Notes under the pieces: model-generated
Seen by the model: only the letters and a program-made list of their open reading frames with translations
Told to the model about the DNA's origin: nothing
The model's database searches: none
From: Pachyseris speciosa
Lineage: Eukaryota; Cnidaria; Anthozoa; Scleractinia; Pachyseridae
Assembly: GCA_016490735.1 (NCBI GenBank)
Contig: JAEMWC010000015.1
Location: 1,255,001-1,319,000 of the forward strand
Direction of reading: 5' to 3'
Length of the DNA: 64,000 bases
Part shown: in pieces, positions 9,833-21,150 of the stretch
How the letters are laid out: each line of letters opens with the position of its first letter
Numbering within the stretch: the first letter of the stretch is position 1
Translations under genes and position numbers: made by a program

Positions 9833-12800
9833 GTGGCTCTACGCAAGGGAAGCACCAGTACTCTACTTAAGCCACCCAACAAGACGAGCCTATCAATGAG
9901 GACTTGGGAGATGACTGCCAAGAGCCTAGCCAAGTCGATGAACCAAACCAATCGGGGAATGTGAACTTTGACGATTATTTAAAATGCTCTTCTGAGTTCG
10001 GTGAAGAGGGAGATTTGAAACATGATTTGAGGAATAATGGCTCATTCCCTGCAGAATTCGAGAAAACTGTTGAGCCGGATGATGGCCTCGACTATTGTTT
10101 CCAGTCTTCTGTTGGACTTGTCGTTCAACCAGATGAAGTGCGAATGGCTAGGGTTGCAACTATCGAAGGATTTGATTCTCAATGTCCTGAATTGAGAGGA
10201 ACTAGTTTGAGGGACTCGAAAACCCGTGTTGAACGCCCAGTTAGGAAAACCAGCTCTGGAACGAGGCGAAAACTGCCACAAGTTACCAGAAAAACAAGTT
10301 TGGACAGTGAGCGAAGCACCCACAGCGCAGCGTCCCAATCTGACGAAAGTGAAACTCTTTCAATTACGTCATTTGAATCGCAAGCGTCACTTGATACAAC
10401 AGACACGCGCAGAGTATCTCGTGGGGGATCAGGGCGGCGACTTCCCCCAGTCCCTAGCGGAGAAGAACTCAACTTGCATGCAACGAAAGCGGATGTTACC
10501 AAGGATAAACCTGTATCGCAACTACCTGGAGTGACTTCAATCTATCACAGAGGACCAACTTATTCCAACAATCACCGACAGGATTCTGGACTCGGCGAAA
10601 GCTTAAAAAATTCTCCCGCCCTTCCTGGTCGAAAGTTTAGCATCAGCAGGCTGAGGCGAAAATTTAACAAAGAAAAGACCGGCTCGGGTATGTACGAAAC
10701 TTGTACTCTCAATGCAAGAGCTTTTTTTGTTTTCTGTAAAAAAAGAAAGGAAAACCTAACACAGTAATTGGAAAGTTTCTGATGCTTTTATTTTCTCACC
10801 TTTATCGTTAATAGAAAGATAGACAGTTACAAATTGCTTTGTTGAAGTTTCTTTCAGATTGTACGGCAGTCAACTTACACCTTTTACATTGCTCTATTTT
10901 CGCCTTCATACCCCGATGAACGAGCCTAGGGGACCCAAATCTTTCGGTACTACGTTTAGAATTAACAAGTGTGAGTTCTGACTGATGAATGGTCTCCAAG
11001 GACAACATTTGGCCAATCATAAGTAATGTTTTGTACCCGAACGCTCCCAGGTATCCTATTTCCGGGAGTTGGTGCACAATCTCGCCGACGTTTCTGTAGT
11101 GAAAAATATAACACTGATGATAACTGAGTTTAAGTGTAATCCCGATTTTGCGAGGATGATCGCTTCCAAAACTCGGGGTCACACTGTACAGACCTTATAA
11201 AAGTTGTACTGATAAAATACTTCTGTAGATGGTCTTATCAGCCATGTGTGCTAAAGGTGTGCCTGTTTTGTTGTGAACACAGAGACACAAGGAATTGATG
11301 GCGATAGCCCGCGTGGCTCAAGAAAATCCCTTTTTCAAGGAAAGCTTTGTTTAGAGAAAACCAGGAGGCGTAGAAATTCAGTTGGTACAATAGGTAGCGT
11401 CTCGGACGGTTTCAGAACCGTAACCCCCCTGAATAGTGACGAGGAGGGTGCAGCTGGATTAGCAGACGAATCTTTTGACGGGGGGAGTCTTCCATCCACT
11501 AAAATTACGTCGACACCAAAGAAAGGAAACCGTTTAATGCACAAAGGTAAAACCAGCTCTTCAGAACCGAAATGTAAAATGAAAATACGAAAGAAACTCT
11601 AGCTCAGCTCAGAGTGTTAACTGACTACTAACGAATCCAATTCTGCAATTCTGAAAAATCCTGGCTACGCCCATCTCCAGCTTATTCTGAAGGCTGTATT
11701 ATTCGTTTCCCGTTGTCGTTTACTTCATGTCTGTGTTACACAGATCAAAGATGTGTGCTTGCGTGTGGTTTCTAGGTCTTTTATTTCGCCATTTAAAACT
11801 AAATTGATAAAAATAAAATTGGCTCATTTCCTTTCCAAGAGATTAAAGATTAAATTCTTTAATTTCCTCTGTTTCGATACACCAACATGGCCGCCGTGAC
11901 GCGTCATTTGAAAACAAATGCTATCAGAATCATCTCGTTTCATTTAAGGTGGAGTTCCTCGTCAATCCAAATGTATCACGGATCAACGCAGGAGAGCTTC
12001 TTTATTGCTGATATTCAAACACATGAATCCACTTGAACTATGTGGCCTGGCACGAGTGTGCTGTGAATGGCGCGCAATGAGTGAACATCTCGCGCTTTGG
12101 AAGCACGTGACTTTGGAAGAGATACCGCTGAATAACATGGTGAGCATGCCACATGTGTTTTGAGAAGAACAGAAAACATCGTTGATTCACTCCAACGTTG
12201 TTGTTGTTCATGTTTCAGGCACTGCAAGTCATTTCTAAAAGATGTGGTTACATGCAAGTTTTGAAATTTAAAGGTTCGTGGTCGCTCGTGTATGTATACG
12301 TTTGTTAAAGGAGGGTCCTGAAAAGCGGGAGGGGCAAATCCCATTTCCCACTCCTATGTTTCACCGAATCCCAGTCCCATGTTTTTGTTTCCAAAGTCCC
12401 AGTTCCTGGGACCCAAATCCTGTTATTCAACTGAAGAAATCAGCAAATCCTAGATCCCAGTTTCAAGGAGGCTTGCAACAGTTGTTGTATCCTTAGAGTA
12501 TATAACTACACACTTAGGGTAAGCTACTCTCCAAATTACTCTCCATAATTGTTGGCATGGTAACTGTTACTTGGAAAGGCCTGGAAACTGACAAAAAACT
12601 GATATGATGAACTATGACAAAAAAAATAGGCCTAAGTTCTTACTTATTTTATTTTCAATACAGTCTGCATTCACACCAATTGGCCAATAATGCTTAAGCT
12701 TATCCCGGTTTTCGTACGCTGAAACGACTGAGTATTTCTACTCTTCCCTGAGAGTTTTGCCCAAGAAATGTCGAAAATTTTTTAAACTGGGGTGGTGGGG

Positions 12801-15696
12801 GAGGGGGGGGGACTGCAACCCCCTCCGGTCGTTTGGCTCGTACGCCTATGCTTACGTTCGTGCTGATCACGATCAATATATGTTTGGTTATGCTGTGTTT
12901 GTTTAGGGCTGAAGAAAATAAAGACACGTCATACTGCGACTTCTTCAAAGGATATGCGGTAAGCCTGCAGGACAGATTATGTAAACAAAAGTTTATTGAG
13001 TCGGGTTTTTCTTTTACCTCTCTTTTGGCTGATTTCCTTTTTCGCAAGCATAAAAACCATTTTCACCAGTGATCGGATGCCATAATGAAAATATTCCCAC
13101 TAATGAGAAATTGCGGCTTCTGTCCTCCGGCGTTATTTTTTACGTCACCACTGACACGAATCGAAATTACGAGATGACCCTCTTTCTCTTTGCTTCTTCG
13201 AGTGCCAGATACACGAAAGAGCGAGAGATCCCTTCCCCCTCCCCCAAGTCCCCTGCTTCCTAGCTAGAAGTGAACTGTCACGTGAAAACTGAGGGCGAGG
13301 CGAAAAGAGAGACTGATCCGAAGCCAAGCATAAATATTTCCCTTTGGCGCGTGCGGTAATTAATTGGCACTTATAACTGAATCTGTTGATAAATGCACAT
13401 CTCACTATCTCTCTGCTGTTACACGTATTTGCACTACTTGTTTATGCTAACAAGACCTGGTTTGGTGTTTTGTCACAGTTGTTATTTGGAGAGAGGACTG
13501 GAGGTTCTTCTAAAGGCGGCGGGATCAAACCTACTGAGCCTGCATATTGAGGACTGCGGAATCTTTATATCGGACCGGTGCATTAGAATGATGATTATGA
13601 TAATAGTCTCAAAATCTTTCCTGAGCGAAGGAGGCGCTCTGATTCCTTTCAATTTACGAAAGAAAATGATCGAAGACAATGATTTTTAAAATAAAGGTTA
13701 CTAACTTAATTGCGGGTAACACCGAGAAAGCAAAGTCGCGCGTGAGTATTTGTCAAAAAGGTCCACAGAAGCTTGAGCTTTCGTCAGTATCAAGTCCCTC
13801 TGTTTCACGCTTTCAGTTTCTCGACTGAGCAACACCGGACGAGAAATATAAATTCGTATGCGTTCAGTGTTTTTGTAAGGTAGCTGTGTGTTGGTATATA
13901 GATTAGTTGCTATTTAGGTTACGAAATCATCTAAGAATTGGATTGGATATATAAAGAGCTTGTCAGTTACAAATTGCCATTCGACGACTGCTATATGTCT
14001 GGTTTCGTACTTGCACTATGCCAGAAATTATATTGCTTTCGTTCCCTTCAGAGTGATAGGATAACGAAACAAAGTTGGTACAACTGAACGGTAGCTTACT
14101 GTATACCTGTGTATTTGTAGGTGTTTGACCCTAGCAGGTTCTCGCTGCAGGGAGCTACAACAAGTTGTTTACATAAGTGACTCATTTCCTGCTTGCCCCG
14201 AGGCATTATGGGCCTTGTGAGCGTGTCGAAAGCTTGTCACCCTTCGAGTGCCGCCAATGTTTCCTTGGTAAGTCTACTGACGAAAAATTGTTTTAAAAAC
14301 GTGTTGACAGACATACTCCTTATTCCTAAATGGTCGCTGATTTATGCACATAAAAATTGGCCCTTGTTGCCTCGTTCAAGATAAAATATTCTTTTGATTT
14401 TTTAGCTTAAAACTGAGCGAGCCAAGAAGGGTTAATTTGAATACCAGCAAAAGAATATTAAGATGATAGCCATTTTGGAATAAGGTGTATTCGATGCAAC
14501 CATCTTTAAAAATTGCCTTTTCCACTAGTGACCATCCCGGACGGTTTAATAACAAGAGCCTGGAGACGATAGCAAACTGCTGGCCAAATATGCGCCATCT
14601 GATGATAGGAGGACCCAGTCTCACCTCGGCGGGACTTATTCATATCGGTAAACGCACTTGTTCATTGTATGCTCATTAATTTTTTGTCCTAAACTTTTGT
14701 GCAAAACTTTGGTAGTTTTTTAAAAGTCAGAGAATTATTGCGAAAGCGAAAAAGGCAACAGGGTTTCATTTCATAGGGAGGAAAATATATTTAAGTCTGT
14801 GAAATCGTGCAGAAAGTCGCCTGATACTTGCGTAGGCTTGATCAAAACCGATTTCACATGTTTCGCTTGCACAGTACAGTACCTAAATTGCACGCCTTAA
14901 CTACCCTTCGTTATTTCGCGTTTTAGCTAAAGGTTGCCTTAGGCTTCAAGAGCTGGAGCTCGATCGAACAATTACGATCAGCGAAGAAATCGCTCACGCC
15001 ATGTGCCTGTGTGGACTTAGAGGCCTGGAAACTATCTCCTTCACCTTCACCCCAGTCTCTCCCGGCGCCCTTAAGGAACTGCTCGGTAATATAAACGAAT
15101 ACTTGAATTTTTATTGGAGACTTGAGCTGTTTTCAGCTTGTAAAATTGTGGCGAAGTTATTTTGTTCTTGTTTTATTTTCTGTTAGGTGCTTGTCCGAGG
15201 TTAGAGCCTATCGAAGTGCACATTGGGATATCAGATTACTTTATGGATGTGGACGATGACGTCACCAAAAGGAAATACGCGGACATTGTCAAGAAACTCG
15301 CGGTAAATAACTACATGTTAATTGATGTTATGTTATGTTATGTGCCTTGCATAGCACGCGTTAACCCACGGAGCTAAGAGAGGCGAAAATGGCTATTTCA
15401 ATTTGGGCCCGCGAAAATTGCTCTTGTCCCAATTTTCGCTTGATCAATAAGCGAGAAATAAATCGTATGGGAACGGATCATACGCGCTCAACGGAAAAGC
15501 TTGCTTCGCAGGCTACATGTTATACAAGCTCGTACATGTTTTAGAGGGGAGGAGTGTTAGTACATTTTTTATAGGGAGGAGAGGGATGGACTGCGCAACC
15601 CCTACTTATTATCTTTGATTTCTTGTTTTTCAGGCATTAAAACGAGAAAATCAAGAATTCGCCAGGGTTCTTTGGATTAAAGCAGATTATGGTTGA
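6973..15696 (+). CDS. FBXO41: FBXO41-like F-box/leucine-rich-repeat protein (spliced; frame lesions)
   Basis: Probable substrate adaptor of an SCF-type E3 ubiquitin ligase; vertebrate FBXO41 is a neuronal F-box protein with coiled coil, F-box and LRR-like repeats. Supported segments: about 6973-7274, 7315-7799, 7841-7982 and 9687-9832 (coiled coil), 9872-10687 and 11283-11546 (Ser/Arg-rich linker), 11949-12139 (F-box), 12219-12272, 13479-13577, 14121-14277, 14529-14647, 14937-15085, 15187-15302 and 15634-15696 (LRR-like). Donors and acceptors are canonical and phases match from 13577 onward. C-terminal matches to vertebrate FBXO41 include GLEVLLKAAGSNLL, CWPNMRHL, RLQELELDRTITI, TFTPVSPGALKEL and VHIGISDYF. 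The vertebrate N-terminal zinc finger was not found and the true start codon is unclear. The frame is interrupted near 7270, 7800 and 9868 (each fixable by a 39-41-nt GT-AG excision), possibly in the F-box exon, and by TGA at 14218-14220. Confidence 0.8.
9872..11546 (+). CDS. FBXO41: Low-complexity linker exons of the FBXO41-like gene
   Basis: Open frame of about 270 residues ending at a GTATGT donor at 10688. The sequence is acidic at first (DEPINEDLGDD), then Ser/Thr/Arg-rich with clustered basic-Ser motifs (VRKTSSGTRRKLPQVTRKTS) that look like kinase sites. The next exon begins at 11283 after an AACACAG acceptor in matching phase and carries more such motifs (RRRRNSVGTIGS). It most likely ends at the AAAG|GTAAAA donor at 11546, though the frame stays open to a TAG at 11602. 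The linker lies between coiled coil and F-box, as in vertebrate FBXO41. No enzymatic domain is visible. Confidence 0.65.
11949..15696 (+). CDS. FBXO41: F-box and LRR-like exons of the FBXO41-like gene
   Basis: The F-box core LLLIFKHMNPLELC then LARVCCEWRAMSEHLALWKH is in exon 11949-12139, followed by a GTGAGC donor. Later exons carry LRR-like units that align with vertebrate FBXO41: 12219-12272 (ALQVISKRCGYMQVLKFK), 13479-13577, 14121-14277, 14529-14647, 14937-15085, 15187-15302 and the last exon 15634-15696, ending WIKADYG and TGA. A small exon between 12272 and 13479 may be missing, because those phases do not join. In the F-box exon the frame arriving from 11546 reads cleanly through the core, but another frame upstream of it (NPNVSRINAGELL) resembles the family better, so a 1-nt indel is possible. 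TGA at 14218-14220 interrupts the WAL-x-ACRKLVTL repeat. Confidence 0.8.
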
Positions 15697-15726
15697 AGTT
15701 GCTGCTTCTTGAGCAGTTGGTGTTAA

Positions 15727-15732
15727 AATAAA
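15727..15732 (+). terminator. Polyadenylation signal of the FBXO41-like gene
   Basis: AATAAA about 30 bases after the TGA stop of the last FBXO41-like exon. Confidence 0.6.
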
Positions 15733-17990
15733 ACTGGGGTCATTAACACGGAAACAAACAATTCAATATTGAAAAGCTATTTATAAAAGAACATAGAATT
15801 TATAAAAATGGAATATTTATACACATTTTCGTTATTCAATAAATTATCACATTCTTGGATGGTTTGTTTTTTCGTGTATTTTAGACTTGCTAAGTTTGAC
15901 TGTTGAACATTTTATTTTGTTGTCGCGAGGACGTGCAACATGACCGCGCACATACATAACGTACGTTACTAAACAGTAGAATTCCACTCGCATTCAAAAA
16001 CTTTGACAAGCTTATATCCTGTGACAAACTGATTACGGGACAAGCTAATCCTTTGATAAACTTATGTGACAGTCTTAATTCTGTCCATGAAAGTAGTGTA
16101 AGATTGCTTGTATCAAGTCAGAAAAAGATTTTTCAAAATAAAAATTGAAAAATGGATTTCGTGAGAGCCATGTACCTAGACAGCAAAACGCCAAGTCGGT
16201 CGGGAGGGATGAGAGACGGCTGTATTCGCATAACCGAGTTTGTGTTCAAGGATTCACATATGCTACCACTGAAAGGACGGCCAATAGACCAATTTCGATA
16301 TTTTAAAATTCAGCTTAAAACAAAAGACCTCAGCATGAGGCTGCGGGGAATAAACTATAGAATTTGTGTGGTTTATTCTCCGGAGCCTCGTAGTGATGTC
16401 TATTGTTTTGGGTTGAATTTTAAAATATCGAAATTGGTCTATTGTCAGGCTGTTGCATTGAAGCCTTTTTATAAAATCGCTCTCGTTTCAAAGTTTAGTT
16501 CTTGTCCCGATTATACATTTTTTAACAAACACCTGTTGGAGTGTGGCAACGCACCAGTCAGGACAATTTTTGCTGCATTGTGTCGAGTTTTATTGTTCTT
16601 GCCTTCTTGTCTGATTCCACACTGATAACTGCGCTTTCTGTGGCTTTTTCAGTAGCGTCAGTGACTACTCTGCTTCATTAGTGAATTAAGCATTCACTTT
16701 AAAGGAGCTTCTTCGCGGCATTTTGAGTTATTTTTTGCAACGAGACAAATTACCCTTAAAACGTAGGGAACCTAAAACTAATAGTTTACATGCAAAGGAA
16801 GAAAAACACCAGAGAGGTGATGCTAAACCAAAAAGGAACAAGGAAGGTTAAGGACGGAGAATATCGAGACGGATTAGCTCCTTTAAAACACCGAGACAAA
16901 ATCTATGCAAAATCGCTACCTGCCTACACAGTACCTGCGAGTATTCATTTCCTACGCGAGTTGTACAGGTTCAGCTTTGTTTTGCGGTGAGTTGGGATGA
17001 CATGGTGTAAATTAACTGCTCTCGACAACTGCGTTGTTGGTCGATGTTTGAGTCAGTAGCGTTTTGTAAATAGGGCGCGGGTATTTCAATGATAGAATTG
17101 TAGCTATTGACTCCTAGGTAAAAAATACCGTAAAATTAAGTATTGATTTGTGTTTTTCCACCTGAAGTGATACGCGATCGTAAATCAGAAACTGAAGGAA
17201 GCCTAGGAAGGCTCAATTTGACGAATTGCTCCAACAAAAGGCTACCCTCGTCAATTAAGCTTGTCTTGTATCAGAATCTTGAACGGAATAGAGCAGTTTT
17301 CACTTGGGAATGTCGAAAGTAATCGTGTCTTTCCCGCACTCATTTTTCCGCGTTTCATGCCGTGCATTTGGTTCATTAGTTTGTCCGTGTGTACAGTTTT
17401 GATAGGCCAGAATGATTTCTTGGGTTTTGGCATTTTGACACTCTAACATCTAAAACCGCTCTAAACATAGTATTAGTAAATTAGCAAGAGAGTTCCTAAA
17501 ACAAAAAGGCCAGAAGCGTTAACAGTGCTGGTTTCTTTAGCATGGAAGACTATATAATAAGAACATTATTTTGCTTCACCTTTGTACGGTGTGTTTTTCC
17601 GTTCCATGACAATCACCAGCACCTTGCTAGCATTTTTGTCATTTAATCCATGGGTAGCCATGTTAAACTCTTGTTTACAAAGAAGCTCTGTGAGCTAGTA
17701 AAGTGCTTTTCCCAAGGCAACAGCACAGACGTTAATGAACTATAGTCCCGCAGCACCCAGATGCACCTTCAATGCTTAAAAGTACCCCTGGATAACAACA
17801 TACTTTAAACCACTGCGCCTCCCATCATCTACTCCTACCACTCCCCCCTCCCTCCTCCCCCACCGCGTTTCTATGGAGATACCATATATCGTCATATATC
17901 GTCATATATATTGTATATATCGTCAGGTACAATTTGATACTATGGCTTAGAAAACGACACTTGACTGCCGAGGGTTCAAGATTTGCTCTT
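15733..17990. other. No gene recognised; contains a small palindromic MITE
   Basis: AT-rich intergenic sequence. The 157-aa plus-strand ORF at 16152-16625 runs straight through the inverted repeat at 16282-16444 and is not credible as a gene. Short direct repeats of ATATCGTCAT lie at 17885-17925. Confidence 0.5.
16282..16444. mobile_element. 163-bp hairpin MITE
   Basis: Terminal inverted repeats begin CAATAGACCAATTTCGATAT and extend about 30 bases inward. An inner mirrored block (GAGGCT...GAATAAAC against GTTTATTC...AGCCTC) makes nearly the whole element one hairpin. No coding capacity. Confidence 0.65.
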
Positions 17991-17999
17991 GTTTGACCG

Positions 18000-18254
18000 T
18001 CAACTCTCCTGCGCTCTCGTCGACTCGTTAACGCTCTCTTCAATCAAGAGCAAATTTTCGTGATAAATATCATCAATACTTTGTTCACTTATAGGTGCAC
18101 TCTCAGCTGGTACGACCAGCTGTCCTCTAATGATGTTGTCGATTACAATGGAGGGGAAATCTTCCTCCACCTCTAGTCCTCGTTTAATCAGGTTTTTATT
18201 TCTTTTTATCGCAACGCCTTGTGTGCCTGAATTTGTGGCCCTGAATGACGACGG
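18000..18254 (-). CDS. Unidentified terminal coding exon
   Basis: On the minus strand a clean acceptor (CATACATTAG) at 18255 opens an 84-residue frame ending in TGA at 18000-18002. It has no methionine near its start, so it is an exon end rather than a stand-alone ORF. The composition looks like real protein: VAIKRNKNLIKRGLEVEEDF, then PSIVIDNIIRGQLVVP, then an acidic, Ser-rich tail ending STRAQES. No family is recognised and the upstream exons were not found with confidence. It sits between the convergent end of the FBXO41-like gene and the start of the fucosyltransferase relic. Confidence 0.4.
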   Translation of the reverse strand, partial: PSSFRATNSGTQGVAIKRNKNLIKRGLEVEEDFPSIVIDNIIRGQLVVPAESAPISEQSIDDIYHENLLLIEESVNESTRAQES

Positions 18255-18633
18255 CTAATGTATGGAGCTAACAAATAAAGTCAGCTGACGAAATCATTTT
18301 GTTCTGTCCTTTGTGTGAATGTAATATTCGATGAACGAGTCGAAATCTTATTCATGAAGCTTCTATTGCAAGCCATAAATCGCCGAAAAAAGCCGGCAAG
18401 CGAAAATATTTCTACTTCATTTTAGTACAAACACACAGCCATAAAAGCCGATTTAAGGCGGCTTAAATACTAATATTTTCAACAATATATTAGCGAACAA
18501 CTCATTTGAATAATGATATTACCGAGCTGTGACCACACAAACGGAAGATGGTAAGCCTGTGTTTGACATAACAAAAGATTTCTGCAGTTGTTTAATGACG
18601 TCAGAATGTAACACAGAACATTTTAGTTTGTCC

Positions 18634-18842
18634 TTTTTTTTTTTTTTTTGGTGTTAATTTTTTTATTGATGGCTGTATTTGAAACTCCTCGCCAAATTTT
18701 ATCGAGTCAAGAACATCAGTCATAATCTCTGGTGGTAATGTGTCCGTCAACATTGAACGACCTGCAATACTTTGACATGACCCAGGCCAGTGTTTGAGAT
18801 AGCAACTTAAATTTTCCCCATTATCACAGCAAAATGATTTTT
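18634..18842 (-). other. Cys-containing open segment followed by AATAAA and a poly(A) tract
   Basis: After a CTCGTTAG acceptor-like site, the minus-strand frame from 18842 stays open for about 60 residues. It contains FCCDNGENLSCYLKHW and TLPPEIMTDVLDSIKFGEEF. The frame then runs into AATAAA (18662-18667) and a 16-base A tract (T tract at 18634-18649 on the plus strand). This is the arrangement expected of a retroposed transcript end or retrocopy, although an ordinary exon next to a homopolymer is possible. No family recognised. Confidence 0.3.
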
Positions 18843-19092
18843 CTAACGAGCAGCTTTAGAATTTTGAATAGGACTTGAAAACAAGTTTGTTTCTTTGTTG
18901 AGGATTGAAATAAAACAGCTCGTTCCATTCATCACCTGTTACGGGTTAACTCAACCTGCTATTTTTACGGAACTGCCATGTCCTAACACTGTCCAGTTTA
19001 CCCAAGCTAAAAGTTTTCAATGCATTCATTTACCCATGCATGTTCGTCTTTGTTCAGTTTACGCCAGTTTATTCCATATTTCCATCGTTCAG

Positions 19093-19688
19093 ATGAGGCT
19101 CCCAAGGCTAAAATGTTTGAGAATTGTTTTGTTACGGTCAGTTTATTTCAATGTTTATATTTTGCTCTTAGCCATTGGAATTGGTTTTGTCTTCTATAGT
19201 GTATTATTCAAAAACGTATTTTTATTTGAAGAGGCGTATTTTATAAACGTGACTGTAGGACCCCGAGTCGCAAGGCAAGTACCGCGAAAGAAGTTAATTC
19301 TGCTGTACACGCCGTTTTTTGGCGGAAAGTGGTTGAATGATCCTACATTAGGGCCACCTCGCCCGCCATTTGTTGAGGGCCACACCACTTTCGAGAACTG
19401 CGAAGTACCAAGTTGTGTGGTGACATACAACAGAAGTAAGTTGTCAGAGGCGGACGCTGTCGGATTTCACCACCGGGACATAAATATTTCTCTTCCTTCG
19501 CGCAGAAATCCGCAGCAAATCTGGTTCTACTTCGTTTTAGAGAATCCGTTGAATTTGTCCATACCAGACAGCACTGGCGGTTATGCAGGTATCTTTAACT
19601 GAACAATGTCGTACAGACGAGATTCGGAGATTTATATACCTTACGGGAAATACACATACACACCAAAGGAGTACAACTATGCTTGGAG
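19093..19688 (+). pseudogene. 5' exon of an alpha-1,3-fucosyltransferase (GT10), disrupted
   Basis: GT10 enzymes move fucose from GDP-fucose to glycans in the Golgi as type II membrane proteins. From ATG 19093 the frame gives a short basic tail, a hydrophobic anchor (VYILLLAIGIGFVFYSVLF), and the GT10 N-terminal domain: ILLYTPFFGGKWL, FENCEVPSCVVTYNRS, ADAVGFHHRDI, then PQQIWFYFVLENPLN. Next, where the family has N-W-T-M-S-Y-R, the sequence reads N-stop-TMSYRRDS: TGA at 19600-19602 in place of the TGG codon. The frame continues in register (SEIYIPYGKY) to a donor at 19689. No downstream catalytic exons were found; a satellite array follows. An in-frame earlier ATG at about 19036 exists but adds no anchor features. 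Confidence 0.8.
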
Positions 19689-19689
19689 G

Positions 19690-21150
19690 TAAAAAACGGG
19701 AAAAAATTGAATTTTTTTTCTGTGCTTCTCCATGGCTAAAATGCATCAAGAAATTGAATAAATCAATGATTTAGAGTAGATGCAAAGCAAAAAAAGACCA
19801 TCTTTCTGTGCTACCTAAATAACCAACTAAATCTTTTTGTTTTAACCACCGTATTTTTCTGCCTCAAAAACCGCCAAAATTCTCTTTAATTTTGGGTCAA
19901 AATTTGAGAACGTTTGAGAACGTATTTGAGAAAGTTTTTTCTGTGTTAGTTTGTGTATGGCTTAAGCGGATCAAAAAATGATGTTTACCGATGATTTATA
20001 TTGGGTACAACCAGGAGCCTATGGTGTCCTGGTACAACGGCAGAAAGACTGTTTATGAGGATTTCGAATTTTGGCCATTTTCACAAGGGGTAAGCCTACG
20101 GTTTTGGGTCAAAAATTGAATTTATTTTGGCGCTTGTCTATGGCAAAAATGCATAGAGAAATGGAGTAAAGCGAAAATTTAGAGTCGATGTTTGGCCTCG
20201 GATCCACTCTAAACCATCGCTATATATCAAAGGGCTTACCCCTAAGGAAATGGCCAAAAACTCGAAATACTCAGCAAGGGTCTTCTTAGCCTTATACCCA
20301 CTCTAAATCGTTGCTAAATATTATGTCCTCATCCGTTCTAACCAGACACAAACCAAAACAGTAAAAAACTTTAAAAGGTTGTGAAATTTTAACCCAAATC
20401 CAAACATTTTTAAATAGTTTTTGGGACAAAAAAATTACCGTTGTCACTGAGAACAGACTTTGGTGGTTATTTAAATTGCACCCCAGTTTGACGTTTTTGG
20501 ACACGGATCGAATCGAAATCATCGCTATATATCATTTCTTGATGCATTTTAGCAAAAACAAGCCCATAAAAAGTTTTCAATTTTTTCCAATTTTTGACCC
20601 TAAACCACAGGCTTACCCCTTAAGAAAATGGCCAAAAACTCGAAATCCTCATAAATGGTCTTCTTTTTTTTTTTTTTTTTTTGCAGCCTTGTACCCACTT
20701 TAAATCATTTCTTCATCCGTCCTAACCAGACACAAACCAAAACAGAAAAAAAAATTAAACCAATTTTAACCCAAATCCAATAATTTTTTAGTAGTTTTTG
20801 GGACAAAAAAAATTACCGAGATCAAAAGAACAGATTTTGGTGGTTATTTAAATAGAACCACAATTTGGTGTTTTTAGGCTCGGGCCCACTTAAAATCATC
20901 ATTATATATCTTTTCTTGACGCATTTTAGCCATAAACAAGCCCAGAAAAAAAAATTTCAATTTTTTCCAATTGCTGACGGTTAACCATAGGCTTACCCCT
21001 TAACAAAATGGCCAAAAATCCTCATACATGGCTCCGTTCTGGCTGCCTGGCTCCGCTAGCCATTATGGTTATTCCAGGCAGCCAGTACTCTAAACATTTA
21101 CCTTTAATTTTTTACGGAATTTTTTTTTTTTTTTTGCAAGAAAAAGAGTA
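19690..21150. repeat. Satellite-like array, first block (units of about 380 bp)
   Basis: Diverged copies of a repeat recognisable by blocks such as CTAAAATGCATCAAGAAAT, AACCACCAAAATC and TTACCCCTTA. Copies before about 20280 run in one orientation and those after it in the opposite one. In the second set AACCAGACACAAACCAAAAC recurs at 20340 and 20724, a 384-base step. No coding capacity. The array starts directly at the splice donor of the fucosyltransferase exon. Confidence 0.75.

Noticed and set aside
9810..9929. GC-AG intron (donor AG|GCAAGT at 9810, acceptor at 9929) as the way to remove the TAA at 9868
   Set aside because: Phase fits and the donor is a strong GC consensus, but the acceptor has no pyrimidine tract. 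I kept it only as an alternative to the 39-nt segment.
16152..16625. 157-aa plus-strand ORF
   Set aside because: Contains both arms of a 163-bp hairpin; composition does not suggest a protein family.
18100..18270. Plus-strand open readings over the same segment as the minus exon at 18000-18254
   Set aside because: They lack a good donor or a coding-like composition; the minus-strand frame has a clean acceptor and stop.
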